The notes under the pieces were generated by a model. It was not told the DNA's origin. It searched no databases and was given only the letters and a program-made list of their open reading frames with translations. A stretch of DNA of 31,041 nucleotides from a virus. The DNA lies in the IMG/VR virus record IMGVR_UViG_3300032046_000141, positions 1-31,041 of that record. One strand, written 5' to 3'. Positions within the stretch are counted from its first letter, which is position 1; every line of letters begins with the position of its first letter. Shown piece by piece: positions 8,619 through 17,519 of this stretch. The translations under genes were made by a program, and so were the position numbers.

Positions 8619-11561
8619 GTGGCGGAGTTCAACTCGTTAGATCAGATTTTTACGATGTTCACGCCGGTCGATTTGATCGGTACTGTTCAACCGTCGTTAG
8701 GCTCACCGCTAGACAAGGTCGACAATGCCTTGATCGCCTTGTTAAGAATCATCGAAAACAGCGGACGTGGCGTTCGAAGTGTAGTTAGCATGAAAAAAGA
8801 TCTTGCTACGCTAGCTAGTCATAAGGCAGACGAAAAGACTGGTGTTCAACTTGACGCTGCAATTGACTTGAGTAAGTTCATCTCGTTTTATAGCAGCGAA
8901 GGTTTCGTAAAAGAATTGGGCGAGGATCTACAAAAAGCGCCAGATTCGTCAAAAAACGGTGAACGCACGAAAATTGATAACATCAATGCAATTCTTGGCC
9001 ATGATTTTAAACCACCCGAGAATTTCAGTTATTCGATCCTCTTGAGCAAATCGCCGTTCTTTCACCCAAATAACAGGAACACGAGAAGGATCGAGACGTT
9101 CTTGAATGGAATGCCTGCAACAGTCGCTTCTCAGCTAGCTCCATTCATGGATGTAGAGTTTCAAACAACAAGGAACCCAGGAACTGCGCTTCAAGCGCCT
9201 GGTTTGTTGAAGTTTCTAATTGGCGCAGCACCCATTAACGAATCAGGAACAAGCCCTAACGACTTGATGATACAAGGTCACCAGAAATCTGGGATTGGAA
9301 AAGACAAGAAAGAGGTAGAAGAAGATTTCGCCGGAATGGAAATGTTCACATCGCCTCAGACGCTAGTTAACCCTCAACCAAATTCTAGTGTGGGCTTTCA
9401 TGGTTCACGATATGCACCCGTTGCCGATCCGTTTAGGCCATTTGCGTCTCTTGAAAGCATGACTGTTTCGCAACCTCAGTTCACGGTAGGCATGTTTGCA
9501 CACAAGAAGTGTAACATGGTGATTAAACTTCATGATCGTTCGAGACTAGCAGACATCAGTGACTTCATTCGACCCAAGGTTTACACGGGAGTGACAGTTT
9601 GGATGACGTACGGTTGGCGAGCTCCTGTGAGAAACGGTGAGAATCCGTATTTTGACTACATCAACAACAATATGTTGATGCGTGAAGCATACGGAATTCA
9701 AAACTGTAGCATTGCATTTGACAATATTGGTCAGGTTACTATCAACCTTGAACTTTTCACAAAGGGAGTCAGTGAACTAAAAAAGATTTTAGTTTCTGAC
9801 ACAACAAGCGACTCTGAAGCGCTCTTGAAGAAGCTTCAGGACATGGGAGGGCAACTGCAGAAAGCACTTCAGGCGCTAAATCTTACTGAACGAGATGGTC
9901 CCAGTAAAGAAATTCGGGCGTTTCAAGTTATTGAATCAGCTGTTGCCGGTGAAATGCCCAATTTCAGTAAACCTGAAATCGCCGCGGCGATCAACAGCCT
10001 TGACCGAGTGCTCAAACAAGGAAAGGGTGATGTTGGAAAAGTTAAGGCATTGAAGGACGCGCTCAATGACATTTATGGAACGTCAACGTCAAAAGCGCTA
10101 GAGTCAAAGTTGAACGTCAAAGAACGTTTAGCATCGCAGATCACGATGACGATTCAAAAATTGTTCAAGGAAGTGAACGAAGGAAGGGATCCGTTTCTTC
10201 CAGTCACAGGAAAAGATGGCGTCGACGCCGCGCTAGCAAAGACAGTCGATGATTTCAATCGCAACAAAGCAGTAAAGGTTGAAAAGTTTCAGAATTCTGT
10301 TGTTTCGTTTGGTAAGTTGTTCAGTACGTTTGCTGTGCGAACGATCATTAATTCAGGTGCAGCAGACGAATTGCAGATCTTTTTTTACAACATGAATGCA
10401 CATTGTGGTCCTATTAGCGGTCACAGCGTTGCAGAGTTTCCAATCGAGATGGCGGTCTTTCTTGATCAATATCGTGAACTATGTGTCAGTAGGGGAGGCG
10501 AGAAAACAACACTCGACGATTTTTTGTTGTTGCTTCGAAACTCACAATTCACTGACAACAGAGCGATAGGTTACGGACTTCGCTCAACGTATAAGCCATA
10601 TGACTCAAAACAAAAGGAAGCTCAGCAAAAAGATGACAAATCAGGTAACACTGACAGCATATTGGCACACTGGACGCAACAATACGGTGCATTTAAGCAA
10701 CCCACGATTGAAATGTATGTCGAAACAACACATGAAGCTCCGTCTGAACAAGGCGACAATGACATTCTTCAACAACTGAACTACTCAGTGAAGGACGCTA
10801 GCGTCGACACCGCCAAAGATCTCAGAGACAAGTCTTCAAAGCGTATCATGAGAATTCACATATACGACAAGCAGACAGACTCTAACACTCTTGCAACATC
10901 GCTTGTCAAAGCTGAAAACTCAGCAGGTTCATTGGGTTTTTATCAAAAAGCGCCGACTGATGTTTCGAAACAAACGGCCGGCACACCGTCTGATCAAATT
11001 GCAGGTCTTACTGATTCACTTGCTAAATCAATAAAAGCGCACGATAAGTCAGATGATCTTGTATTGCCAGGTGACAATGGTTCGTTTAGTACGAACCAGC
11101 AGATCAAAGACACGGTGTCAAAGTTGATGCCAACGATCATGTATGGTGCGAATGGCACTACAATTTTCAACGCAGCACTGTCATCAAAGGCTGATCCATT
11201 GTTGACGGCAGCAAACTTGACACGAGGATTCTCAACTCGAAATGATTCTGCACCTAACGGTTCTGGTGAGTTGGGAATTCCACTTCGTGTCATTCCTGCT
11301 CAACTGACAATGAACACTTTAGGTTGCCCGCTAGCAACCATGGGTCAAAAGTTTTTCATTGACTTTGGAACAGGTACGACGCTTGATAACGTTTATGTTG
11401 TCACAGGGTTGTCACATACGTTCTCACCCGGAAAGTTTGAGACGTCGTGGACATTTGCGTTTCATGATGCATACGGTGTGTACCAAGACGCGCCCAACAT
11501 CACTAAGCAAGTCAAAGATATCGTTGCTAAAGCCGCGGCTGCTAATCTTGGCAAGGGATAA
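8619..11561 (+). CDS. Baseplate hub-like structural protein
   Basis: This encodes 980 residues from a GTG start 3 bases after the preceding stop; no ATG in this frame lies nearby, so the GTG is chosen. A segment near residues 285-390 (SQPQFTVGMFAHKKCNMVIKL, DFIRPKVYTGVTVWMTYGW, then YGIQNCSIAFDNIGQVTINLELF) looks like the beta-rich fold of contractile-tail hub proteins of the gp27/gpD type. The C-terminal part (AQLTMNTLGCPLATMGQKF, FGTGTTLDNVYVVTGLSHTF, then FETSWTFAF) reads like the last domain of such hubs. The middle is long, helical and lysine-rich. It closes the tail cluster. The hub role is inferred from these motifs and the position. No lysozyme motif was seen. Confidence 0.7.
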   Translation: MAEFNSLDQIFTMFTPVDLIGTVQPSLGSPLDKVDNALIALLRIIENSGRGVRSVVSMKKDLATLASHKADEKTGVQLDAAIDLSKFISFYSSEGFVKELGEDLQKAPDSSKNGERTKIDNINAILGHDFKPPENFSYSILLSKSPFFHPNNRNTRRIETFLNGMPATVASQLAPFMDVEFQTTRNPGTALQAPGLLKFLIGAAPINESGTSPNDLMIQGHQKSGIGKDKKEVEEDFAGMEMFTSPQTLVNPQPNSSVGFHGSRYAPVADPFRPFASLESMTVSQPQFTVGMFAHKKCNMVIKLHDRSRLADISDFIRPKVYTGVTVWMTYGWRAPVRNGENPYFDYINNNMLMREAYGIQNCSIAFDNIGQVTINLELFTKGVSELKKILVSDTTSDSEALLKKLQDMGGQLQKALQALNLTERDGPSKEIRAFQVIESAVAGEMPNFSKPEIAAAINSLDRVLKQGKGDVGKVKALKDALNDIYGTSTSKALESKLNVKERLASQITMTIQKLFKEVNEGRDPFLPVTGKDGVDAALAKTVDDFNRNKAVKVEKFQNSVVSFGKLFSTFAVRTIINSGAADELQIFFYNMNAHCGPISGHSVAEFPIEMAVFLDQYRELCVSRGGEKTTLDDFLLLLRNSQFTDNRAIGYGLRSTYKPYDSKQKEAQQKDDKSGNTDSILAHWTQQYGAFKQPTIEMYVETTHEAPSEQGDNDILQQLNYSVKDASVDTAKDLRDKSSKRIMRIHIYDKQTDSNTLATSLVKAENSAGSLGFYQKAPTDVSKQTAGTPSDQIAGLTDSLAKSIKAHDKSDDLVLPGDNGSFSTNQQIKDTVSKLMPTIMYGANGTTIFNAALSSKADPLLTAANLTRGFSTRNDSAPNGSGELGIPLRVIPAQLTMNTLGCPLATMGQKFFIDFGTGTTLDNVYVVTGLSHTFSPGKFETSWTFAFHDAYGVYQDAPNITKQVKDIVAKAAAANLGKG

Positions 11562-11572
11562 ACTAGCAATTT

Positions 11573-12802
11573 GTGGTGTACGATGTAATCGTGCCACGAT
11601 TTTGCCTTGACATGTCCCTTCTTGGGACTGAGAAACACCTGCTTGTAGCAGACGGATCATTTCAGTGGTGTGACAATGTGCCAAAAGACACATGGCATCT
11701 CAATGGTCACGTCAAGGATCACAGTGATTGGTGCCTTGACACGGTGTTACGCTTATCAGGAAAGCCCATTGACCTATCGCCTCCCAAACGATTCGTGCAG
11801 GCGATGTCAATCATGTCTGGTTCGTTAGTAGACACGCCCATTCCGTGGCGCAGCGTCATGCCCGCGAGAGAACACCAGGGCTTCACCAAGCAATTGATTG
11901 GGCGTGTGGAAGAGGCCATGGCCGACAGTCCCTTGAATTACTACAAGGACGCGTGGGTGCCCAGTAACGGCGTCTTCAGGGCTTTGAGACTGGCGTGCGT
12001 CGACACAAAAGCCCGTCAAGAAATCCTTGACAAAGGTGAAGGAAACATCCCTGCGGTTCGTTCCTTCGAGCCTGATGAAAATAACTTTGCTCCTCGCGTG
12101 TGCTACAATCGGTTTAGAACATTGACTGGTCGTTTGACGGTCGAGAGCGGTCCTCAGATCCTCACTTTGAAGCGTGAACACAGGGGCATCATCAAGTCTT
12201 TCTATGGTGACAAGGGCACCATCGTAGCGCTAGACTTTGCTGCACTCGAGGCACGTGTTCTTTTGTATGAGTACGGTCGAAAGTGCGATGACGTTGACCT
12301 CTACGGAATGATCGCAAAGGAATTGGGCCAAGATCGCAAAGCAGTCAAAGGTGCCGTCATCAGCGAGCTCTACGGGAGCAGCAAATATGCGCTCGGAAAG
12401 GTGCTCGGCATCGAAGGCAAGGAACTGAACGAGTTCGTCGGCCGCATCAAGACGTACTTCAACACAGAAGACCTGCTTAAGCGCGTGAAGGCACAGTTCG
12501 TCTCAACGGGTTACGTCATCAATCGATACGGTCGTCCCATCAAGATCGATGAACCGCTTGACCACGTGATGATCAACTATTACTCACAGTCAACCGGCGC
12601 TGACGTTGCGCTTCTCGGGTTCAAGCAGGTCATCGACACGCTTGCTAAGCGTGCGGGGCGAGTGCGCCCAATCTATTTGTTACATGACGCCTTGATCCTT
12701 GACGCTTATAACGATGATCTCGGCGAAGTTGCAGGAATCAAATACGTCAAGGTCAAGGGTTACGTTCAAAAGTTCCCATTGCGCTACGAGAGACTGACTT
12801 GA
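11573..12802 (+). CDS. Family A DNA polymerase, polymerase domain only
   Basis: This encodes 409 residues, about the length of the isolated polymerase domain of Pol I, with no 3'-5' exonuclease motifs. Residues 185-188 are TGRL. Motif A is D221-F-A-A-L-E226-A-R. Motif B (O helix) reads D-R255-K-A-V-K259 to Y267-G268. Q339 lies in the NYYSQSTGAD segment. Motif C is L-H371-D372-A373. Aligning by eye to E. coli Pol I, Arg754, Lys758, Tyr766, Asp705, Glu710 and Asp882 are kept. The Phe762 position is Ile263, and the Glu of the HDE motif is Ala373. The start is uncertain: two adjacent GTG codons (11573, 11576) or an ATG at 11612. The exonuclease may be encoded elsewhere. It begins the replication cluster. 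Confidence 0.9.
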   Translation: MVYDVIVPRFCLDMSLLGTEKHLLVADGSFQWCDNVPKDTWHLNGHVKDHSDWCLDTVLRLSGKPIDLSPPKRFVQAMSIMSGSLVDTPIPWRSVMPAREHQGFTKQLIGRVEEAMADSPLNYYKDAWVPSNGVFRALRLACVDTKARQEILDKGEGNIPAVRSFEPDENNFAPRVCYNRFRTLTGRLTVESGPQILTLKREHRGIIKSFYGDKGTIVALDFAALEARVLLYEYGRKCDDVDLYGMIAKELGQDRKAVKGAVISELYGSSKYALGKVLGIEGKELNEFVGRIKTYFNTEDLLKRVKAQFVSTGYVINRYGRPIKIDEPLDHVMINYYSQSTGADVALLGFKQVIDTLAKRAGRVRPIYLLHDALILDAYNDDLGEVAGIKYVKVKGYVQKFPLRYERLT

Positions 12803-12832
12803 ACAAGCAACACATCGAAGGTAGGATTGATC

Positions 12833-13456
12833 ATGTCACTGACGCCGGAAGAAATTGAGACGAACTGGAAGCGCTATCGTGGACTCTGTGAGAAACTGGG
12901 CGATCGCTCAGCATCGTTTCTTGCAATGTTGGATGAAATCGAAGATCGCTTGTGCTTGTGTCCGGCTTCAGCGAAGACCGACTATCACGGAGCGTTCCCG
13001 GGTGGTCTTGTCGATCACAGCCTTCGAGTCTTGAATCATCTCGTTGCACTCAACAAGGCATACGATTGGAAGCTTCCAAAAGAGAGCATGATCATCGGTG
13101 CATTGTTTCATGACATCGGAAAGCTCGGCATGCCTGGAAATGACCCGGGCAATGACTTCTACACAGAACAGACTGACAGCTGGCGCAGGGACAAGCTTGG
13201 TGAGGTCTACAAGTACAACAACGACATTCCGTACATGACGACTCCCGATCGGAGCGTCTTTCTGCTTCAGCATTATCAGGTGAAGTTGACTGTCGATGAG
13301 GCCCTTTGTATTAAACTCAACGATGGGTTCGTTGTGCCTGAAAATAAGCCCTACTGTCTCAAAGTGAGTCCTCTTGTGTATGGTGTCATGACAGCCGATT
13401 ATGTTGCGACAATGTGGGAGAAGGATGTTAGTTTCTGGCCACGTAACGATGATTGA
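12833..13456 (+). CDS. HD-domain phosphohydrolase
   Basis: This encodes 207 residues with the metal-binding pattern of HD-superfamily phosphohydrolases: H62 (GGLVDHSLRV), H93-D94 (GALFHDIGKLG) and a late Asp at D189 (TADY). These enzymes bind divalent metal ions and hydrolyse phosphate esters; the substrate cannot be read from sequence, but a nucleotide is likely given the replication and nucleotide genes around it. The ATG at 12833 is preceded by AAGGTAGG at useful distance, so it is preferred over a TTG two codons upstream. The gene follows the polymerase by 30 bases. Its last 8 bases overlap the start of the GIY-YIG gene. Confidence 0.85.
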   Translation: MSLTPEEIETNWKRYRGLCEKLGDRSASFLAMLDEIEDRLCLCPASAKTDYHGAFPGGLVDHSLRVLNHLVALNKAYDWKLPKESMIIGALFHDIGKLGMPGNDPGNDFYTEQTDSWRRDKLGEVYKYNNDIPYMTTPDRSVFLLQHYQVKLTVDEALCIKLNDGFVVPENKPYCLKVSPLVYGVMTADYVATMWEKDVSFWPRNDD

Positions 13457-14099
13457 TACGTTCGGTTACAAACACTGGACGCTTGAGGATCCGCCACGTT
13501 GTTTTAACGTTGGCAAAGGTCTCGTCAATCGATCAAGTTCGCATTGTAGTCGCAATCACAAGTGGCACGCGATTGTCAAGCGATATGGTCTTCGAGTTGA
13601 GGTCTGTGTTGGACCACTTGAACACTTCGATGCATGCGCTTGGGAGATTGAGAATGTCGCTTTGATGGGAACGTACACGTCAAATCATTCTCATGATGAT
13701 TCAAGCGACATAGGGTGCAATTTCACCCGCGGTGGTGAAGGCGGTCCGGGACGAGTGCAAAGTGATGCAGAGAAACAAAAGCATTCTGATGACGCGAAAG
13801 CAATGTGGGCTGATCCTGAATCACGTGCATTGATAGTTTCGAAATTGAAAATTGCATGGTCAGATCCTAACGTAACTGAAACGCGTCGTCAAATGGCACG
13901 TAATACGCTAGCAACTCCCGAAGCAAAAGCAAAACACAAAGAATCACTAGCAAGATTAGACGTAAAAGAGAAACACTCAATGTCTGCAAAAGCTTATTGG
14001 AGAGATCATCCTGAAGCACTAGTAAAAAGAACTGAATCACAACGCAAATCATGGGAAATTCGAAAGGCAAAGAAAAATGAAAAAGCTAATTCGACGTGA
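13449..14099 (+). CDS. GIY-YIG homing endonuclease with NUMOD-like repeats
   Basis: This encodes 216 residues. The N-terminal domain fits the GIY-YIG nuclease pattern: C-F-N-V-G-K-G at 18-24 followed by N27-R28, an H-K-W-H-A-I-V-K-R-Y-G segment, the W-E-I-E block at 65-68 carrying the probable metal-binding Glu66, and C-N-F-T-R-G-G-E-G at 90-98. After it come repeated K-H-S-x-x-A-K-A and W-x-D-P/H-x-E segments typical of NUMOD3-type DNA-binding modules. It lies between replication genes, a favoured site for such elements. The ATG at 13449 is chosen because it starts just before the domain and overlaps the HD gene by only 8 bases. The second half is lysine- and adenine-rich compared with its neighbours. 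Confidence 0.85.
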   Translation: MIDTFGYKHWTLEDPPRCFNVGKGLVNRSSSHCSRNHKWHAIVKRYGLRVEVCVGPLEHFDACAWEIENVALMGTYTSNHSHDDSSDIGCNFTRGGEGGPGRVQSDAEKQKHSDDAKAMWADPESRALIVSKLKIAWSDPNVTETRRQMARNTLATPEAKAKHKESLARLDVKEKHSMSAKAYWRDHPEALVKRTESQRKSWEIRKAKKNEKANST

Positions 14100-14283
14100 C
14101 ATTGTGACAGGCGAAATGATTGGTAAACCTACTATGAGCACTAGCGAAACGTGTCTTAATAGAACGGCGGAAGCATTACGTGGCGACGACAAGAATAAAC
14201 GAGCAAGGAACAAGAATCAAAATCTGATTCGAGCTCATTTTGACGAAGTTGGTTGGCATCGTTACGTTGCTGCGTATGTCTGA
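14077..14283 (+). CDS. Small basic unknown protein
   Basis: This encodes 68 residues, strongly basic (K/R/N-rich), overlapping the end of the GIY-YIG gene by 23 bases in another frame. The start ATG sits in an A-rich stretch with no good ribosome site. A central segment (NRTAEALRGDDKNKRARNKN) could bind nucleic acid, but no family is recognised. It may be a small gene that travels with the endonuclease, a remnant, or a chance open frame; the last cannot be excluded. Confidence 0.4.
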   Translation: MKKLIRRDIVTGEMIGKPTMSTSETCLNRTAEALRGDDKNKRARNKNQNLIRAHFDEVGWHRYVAAYV

Positions 14284-14332
14284 TTTGAGTGCTTAATTCC
14301 TCATCTGACGGACCGAGCCTCCTATTTATGAC

Positions 14333-14764
14333 ATGAGCAACGTAACTAAAAAGACATTGCTTGTGAAATATTTGAAGGCTGTCATTGCTGAATCTGCGTC
14401 AAAGCTAGAAATCAGCAGACTGGCCCAACAATTAGGCGGAAAGACAAAACGGGGAGTCGCAGACAGTTGGTACTTTGGTTCCGACGCTGAGGCTTCAAGC
14501 AAGCGGCTTGTGAAAGCAATTACTTCGATGGGCCTCAAAGCCTATACGATTTACACGGGACCTTACTTTGTTGTGAAGTTGAGTTTGGCTGAAGCGCACC
14601 TTGCAAGGGTGCCAAATCAGCTGATCGAACCGGATCAAAATGCGGAAGACGGAAATGAGGATGAAGTGGAAGAAGTGAACGAGTTTTGCGGAATGGCTGG
14701 CGGCGGAGTCATGGGATACACAGGCCCTCTTGGTGGAAAGACCAAGAAGAAGACTCGCAAGTAA
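14333..14764 (+). CDS. Unknown protein with capsid-targeting-like N-terminus
   Basis: This encodes 143 residues of unknown function. The N-terminus (MSNVTKKTLLVKYLKAVIAE, then S-A-S-K) is a short amphipathic helix ending in I-A-E followed by Ser, the form of a T4-type prohead-protease site. Residues 20-85 look like a compact alpha/beta domain (SWYFGSDAEA, then GLKAYTIYTGPYFVVKL). An acidic stretch (EDGNEDEVEEVNE) follows, then a Gly-rich segment with GYTGPLGG and a basic tail. It has no clear Shine-Dalgarno sequence before the ATG. It stands alone between the endonuclease block and the SSB gene. The packaging idea is inference from the N-terminus. Confidence 0.75.
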   Translation: MSNVTKKTLLVKYLKAVIAESASKLEISRLAQQLGGKTKRGVADSWYFGSDAEASSKRLVKAITSMGLKAYTIYTGPYFVVKLSLAEAHLARVPNQLIEPDQNAEDGNEDEVEEVNEFCGMAGGGVMGYTGPLGGKTKKKTRK

Positions 14765-14894
14765 GCGAACAAAGACTTTCTCGGCATTGAAAAATGCTGA
14801 TTGAACAACGGACAGATCGTAAGTTAGGATCTGATTACATCCACACGGTGTGGTGTGTCAGGTCATTTGTGGAACTAGGAAAGAGGATATCGGA
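14765..14894 (+). other. Longest intergenic gap, upstream of SSB gene
   Basis: About 130 bases without a convincing gene. It contains a possible sigma-70-type promoter (listed separately), a short palindrome CACACGGTGTG near 14843-14853, and the ribosome site of the SSB gene. A frame open from 14850 extends the SSB protein by 15 residues, but those do not look like the family's N-terminus. No tRNA fold was seen. Confidence 0.5.
14801..14830 (+). promoter_or_regulatory. Possible sigma-70-type promoter before the SSB gene
   Basis: TTGAAC at 14801-14806 and TAGGAT at 14825-14830 are separated by 18 bases; each matches four of six consensus positions or better. It lies 65 bases upstream of the SSB start, in the longest gap of the window. 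This is a weak match judged by eye. Confidence 0.25.
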
Positions 14895-15815
14895 ATGGCA
14901 GTAGATCTCGCGGCAATCAGAAAGCGTGTGCAGGAACTCAGTGGGCAGCGTCGGAATTCGAACGTTCAGCTCTGGAAGCCGGGTCCCGGCGAACACAAGG
15001 TGCGCGGTCTTCCGTGGCCTTCAACTCCCGATGGAATGCCCTTCATCGAGCGTAGGTTTTACTACATCGGCACCAACTCCGGCATTCTTGCGCCGTCGCA
15101 GTTCGGCAAGCCCGATCCGATCAATGATCTGATTCGGAAGCTCTATTCGACCAACAGCCCGGACGACCGTGCTCTTGCAAAGCAGCTTCAGCCGAAGATG
15201 CGTGCATACATGCCCGTCATCGTTCGAGGTCAGGAAGACAAGGGCGTGCAGGTGTGGTCCTTCGGAAAGATGGTCTACCAGCGTTTGCTCGGCTTCTTCA
15301 CCGAGGAAGATGTCGGCGACATCCTCGATCCGCTCGAGGGCTTCGATCTCAAGGTGACAATCAGTCAGGCACCCGGGAAACAGTTCATGGACACTGTCGT
15401 CGATGCAGGTCGTCGATCCAGCAAGCTCGCAGATGATGCTGAGCTCGCCAAGAAGTGGCTTGATGGTGTTCCTAACATCGATGACATGTACCGCCAGAAG
15501 ACGGTTCAGGAAATCGAGCAGGTTCTGAACGCATGGCTTGCAGGTGGTGCATCTGAGAGCGGCGACGAAGGCAGCACACGTGGTGCTGACCGTCAGAAGG
15601 ATGAGCTCGATAGGCTCGTCGATGAAGTCAAGACCGAAGTCAAGTCTGAGGTTCGCACGGCTCCCGTCACTGCGAAAGCAGATGATGTGGCTCCTCCCAA
15701 GTCAACGAAAAAGGGAAAGGCAGCGGCCGCCCCTGATCTTGATGATGACAAGCCGGCTGCGAAGCAGACGCTCGATGATGCATTCAACGAGCTGATGGAA
15801 AAAGACGACGAGTGA
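14895..15815 (+). CDS. Single-stranded DNA-binding protein, gp32-like
   Basis: This encodes 306 residues. The layout is that of T4-type gp32: a basic N-terminal region (AAIRKRVQELSGQRR) for cooperative binding, a core with W-K-P-G-P-G-E-H-K-V-R and a PVIVRGQEDKGVQVW-FGK segment seen in gp32-like proteins of many large phages, a GDILDP-GFDLKV stretch, and a long Lys/Ala/Asp-rich linker ending in an acidic tail (LMEKDDE) that would contact replication partners. The ATG at 14895 is chosen because AGGAAAGAGGA precedes it and MAVDLAAIRK matches the expected start. The RecA-type gene follows after 11 bases, a pairing that makes functional sense because both coat single-stranded DNA. Confidence 0.82.
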   Translation: MAVDLAAIRKRVQELSGQRRNSNVQLWKPGPGEHKVRGLPWPSTPDGMPFIERRFYYIGTNSGILAPSQFGKPDPINDLIRKLYSTNSPDDRALAKQLQPKMRAYMPVIVRGQEDKGVQVWSFGKMVYQRLLGFFTEEDVGDILDPLEGFDLKVTISQAPGKQFMDTVVDAGRRSSKLADDAELAKKWLDGVPNIDDMYRQKTVQEIEQVLNAWLAGGASESGDEGSTRGADRQKDELDRLVDEVKTEVKSEVRTAPVTAKADDVAPPKSTKKGKAAAAPDLDDDKPAAKQTLDDAFNELMEKDDE

Positions 15816-15826
15816 AGGAGTAGACC

Positions 15827-17089
15827 ATGGCAAAAGCAGCGAAAGAAGTTGCTGTTGCTCCGGTTGAAAAGTCCAAGACGAGCTCAGCTGGCGATAGTGA
15901 AGACTTCACCAGCGAGCTCATCAAGGCTATCAACAAGGAAGCAGGCATGCGGGTTGCGTACAACCTGGGTGAGACTGAAGCGCCGACGACTGTCAAGCGT
16001 TGGTTGAATACTGGATCAATCCAGTTGAACTATGCGATCAGAAATGCTTCCGCTGGAGGTTACCCAGAAGGCAGAGTTATTGAGATCTCAGGACCTCCAT
16101 CTATTGGCAAGTCACACCTTGCATACCATGCCGCGGCAGTCACCCAATCGCTGGGAGGCATTGTAGTCTATATTGACACAGAAAATGCGACACCGACCGA
16201 CAAGCTCAAGCAGATGGGCATTGACGTCAACAAGAACTTCATTTACATCGATGAACACTGCACTGAAAGTGTTTTCAGCTGGATCGAAAAAACGATCCTC
16301 TTGGCGAAAGCAAAGATCGACAAAAAGAGAAACGTGCCCATCCTCGTCGTTTGGGATTCAGTAGCTGCAACGTCTCCCAAGGCTGAACTCGAGGGCGACT
16401 ACGAAGACAGCACGATAGGTCTCCAGGCACGCCAGATCAGTAAGGGTATGCGAAAGATCACGGGCGTCATCGGCCAGAATAACGTCACACTGCTATGCCT
16501 TAATCAGCTGAGGACTGCGATCGGCGTAACATACGGCGACCCCGACATCACACCCGGTGGAAAAGCGATTCCATATCACGCCACGATTCGGATCAAACTT
16601 ACGTCCGGAACGCAAGTCAAGGACTCGAAGGGAAATGTCATCGGCATTCATGTCATCATGACGATCAAAAAGAACAAGGTTGCCCCTCCGTTCAGAAAAT
16701 ACGAGTTCGACATCATCTTTGGTCGGGGCATCGTTGAACATGAGTACGTCTTTGACGAGCTCAGGTCTTGGTGTGCTGACAACAAGGTGACGACCGACTA
16801 CACCGACTCAAAGGGAAATGTCTCTAAGGTTGACATCAAGATCTCTGGACAGTCTGCCTGGCGTGATCTTACGATCACAGACGCAAAGACTGGCGAAGTT
16901 CTGATCGAAAAGAAGTTCAATAAGAGCAAGTTCGATGAGATCATGGCTGATCCGATTTACAAGCCGTTCATCGACAAGATCATCGATGATGCGTACACGT
17001 TGAGAAGCGACTCGAAGGCATTGACCTATGTAGGTGATGGTGAGTCACCTGAGACAGATGAAGAGGAAGAGACTGTCGATGCAGCTTAA
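15827..17089 (+). CDS. recA: RecA/UvsX-type recombinase
   Basis: This encodes 420 residues. The Walker A motif is G89-P-P-S-I-G-K95-S96. The segment ILVVWDSVAA provides the Walker B Asp, and NQLRTAIGVTYGDP followed by TPGGKAIPYHATIRIKL matches the loop-2 and following strand of RecA. The N-terminus has a Lys/Ala-rich leader of about 25 residues before the oligomerisation helix. The C-terminal third is longer than in typical phage UvsX and ends acidic (SPETDEEEETVDAA). The ATG is preceded by GAAGGAG. The protein would form filaments on single-stranded DNA and carry out strand exchange, working with the adjacent SSB. The signatures look closer to RecA than to T4 UvsX, but both names describe the role. 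Confidence 0.92.
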   Translation: MAKAAKEVAVAPVEKSKTSSAGDSEDFTSELIKAINKEAGMRVAYNLGETEAPTTVKRWLNTGSIQLNYAIRNASAGGYPEGRVIEISGPPSIGKSHLAYHAAAVTQSLGGIVVYIDTENATPTDKLKQMGIDVNKNFIYIDEHCTESVFSWIEKTILLAKAKIDKKRNVPILVVWDSVAATSPKAELEGDYEDSTIGLQARQISKGMRKITGVIGQNNVTLLCLNQLRTAIGVTYGDPDITPGGKAIPYHATIRIKLTSGTQVKDSKGNVIGIHVIMTIKKNKVAPPFRKYEFDIIFGRGIVEHEYVFDELRSWCADNKVTTDYTDSKGNVSKVDIKISGQSAWRDLTITDAKTGEVLIEKKFNKSKFDEIMADPIYKPFIDKIIDDAYTLRSDSKALTYVGDGESPETDEEEETVDAA

Positions 17090-17519
17090 CATCGTAGTAA
17101 GAGTCAAGAATACAAGCGGGAATGAACTTCCCATGTATCAGACCGCCGGTGCTGCGGGTTGTGACATTCGCTCTGCAGAGGAGGACGTTATTCTACCGGG
17201 AGAGAAGAAGATCTTCATGACCGGTCTTTCATTTGAGATCCCGAGTGGATTTGAGTGTCAGATCCGTCCCAGGTCGAGTCTGGCGCGAAATCACGGCGTT
17301 ATTGTCTTCAATTCACCGTCAACGATTGACAGTGACTTTCGCGGGGAGCTCGGAATTCTGTTGGTGAACACAAGCAACAAGAATTTCAAAGTCGACGTGG
17401 GCGATCGAATCGCTCAGCTTGTCTTCGCTCCCGTGACACGTGCAGCATTCGAGACCGTCACAGAACTGTCCGAGACAATTCGCGGGCAGGGTGGTTGGGG
17501 CTCAACTGGGAGGCAATGA
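17079..17519 (+). CDS. dut: Trimeric dUTPase
   Basis: This encodes 146 residues, the normal size for a trimeric dUTPase, with all five motifs in order: A-A-G-C-D-I-R-S-A (25-33), P-R-S-S-L-A (64-69), G-V-I-V-F-N to T-I-D84-S-D-F-R-G-E (73-90), G-D-R-I-A-Q-L-V-F (108-116) and R-G-Q-G-G-W-G-S-T-G (135-144). Asp84 is the expected catalytic residue. Motif 3 has Phe where Tyr usually stacks under the uracil, and motif 5 has Trp in place of Phe. The enzyme converts dUTP to dUMP, keeping uracil out of DNA and supplying ThyX. The start at 17079 lies inside the last codons of the recombinase gene (11-base overlap), implying translational coupling. Confidence 0.95.
   Translation: MQLNIVVRVKNTSGNELPMYQTAGAAGCDIRSAEEDVILPGEKKIFMTGLSFEIPSGFECQIRPRSSLARNHGVIVFNSPSTIDSDFRGELGILLVNTSNKNFKVDVGDRIAQLVFAPVTRAAFETVTELSETIRGQGGWGSTGRQ

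Noticed and set aside
13401-13448. Upstream in-frame start for the GIY-YIG gene
   Set aside because: It would add 16 residues without family resemblance and deepen the overlap with the HD gene; the ATG at 13449 fits better.
14322-14334. TATTTATG before the gene at 14333 as a late promoter box
   Set aside because: The box-like sequence (ATAAATA) is on the minus strand, where no gene follows, and the match on the plus strand is poor.
14843-14853. CACACGGTGTG palindrome as an operator or replication-origin element
   Set aside because: It is a single short palindrome with no repeats around it; nothing else supports an origin or operator.
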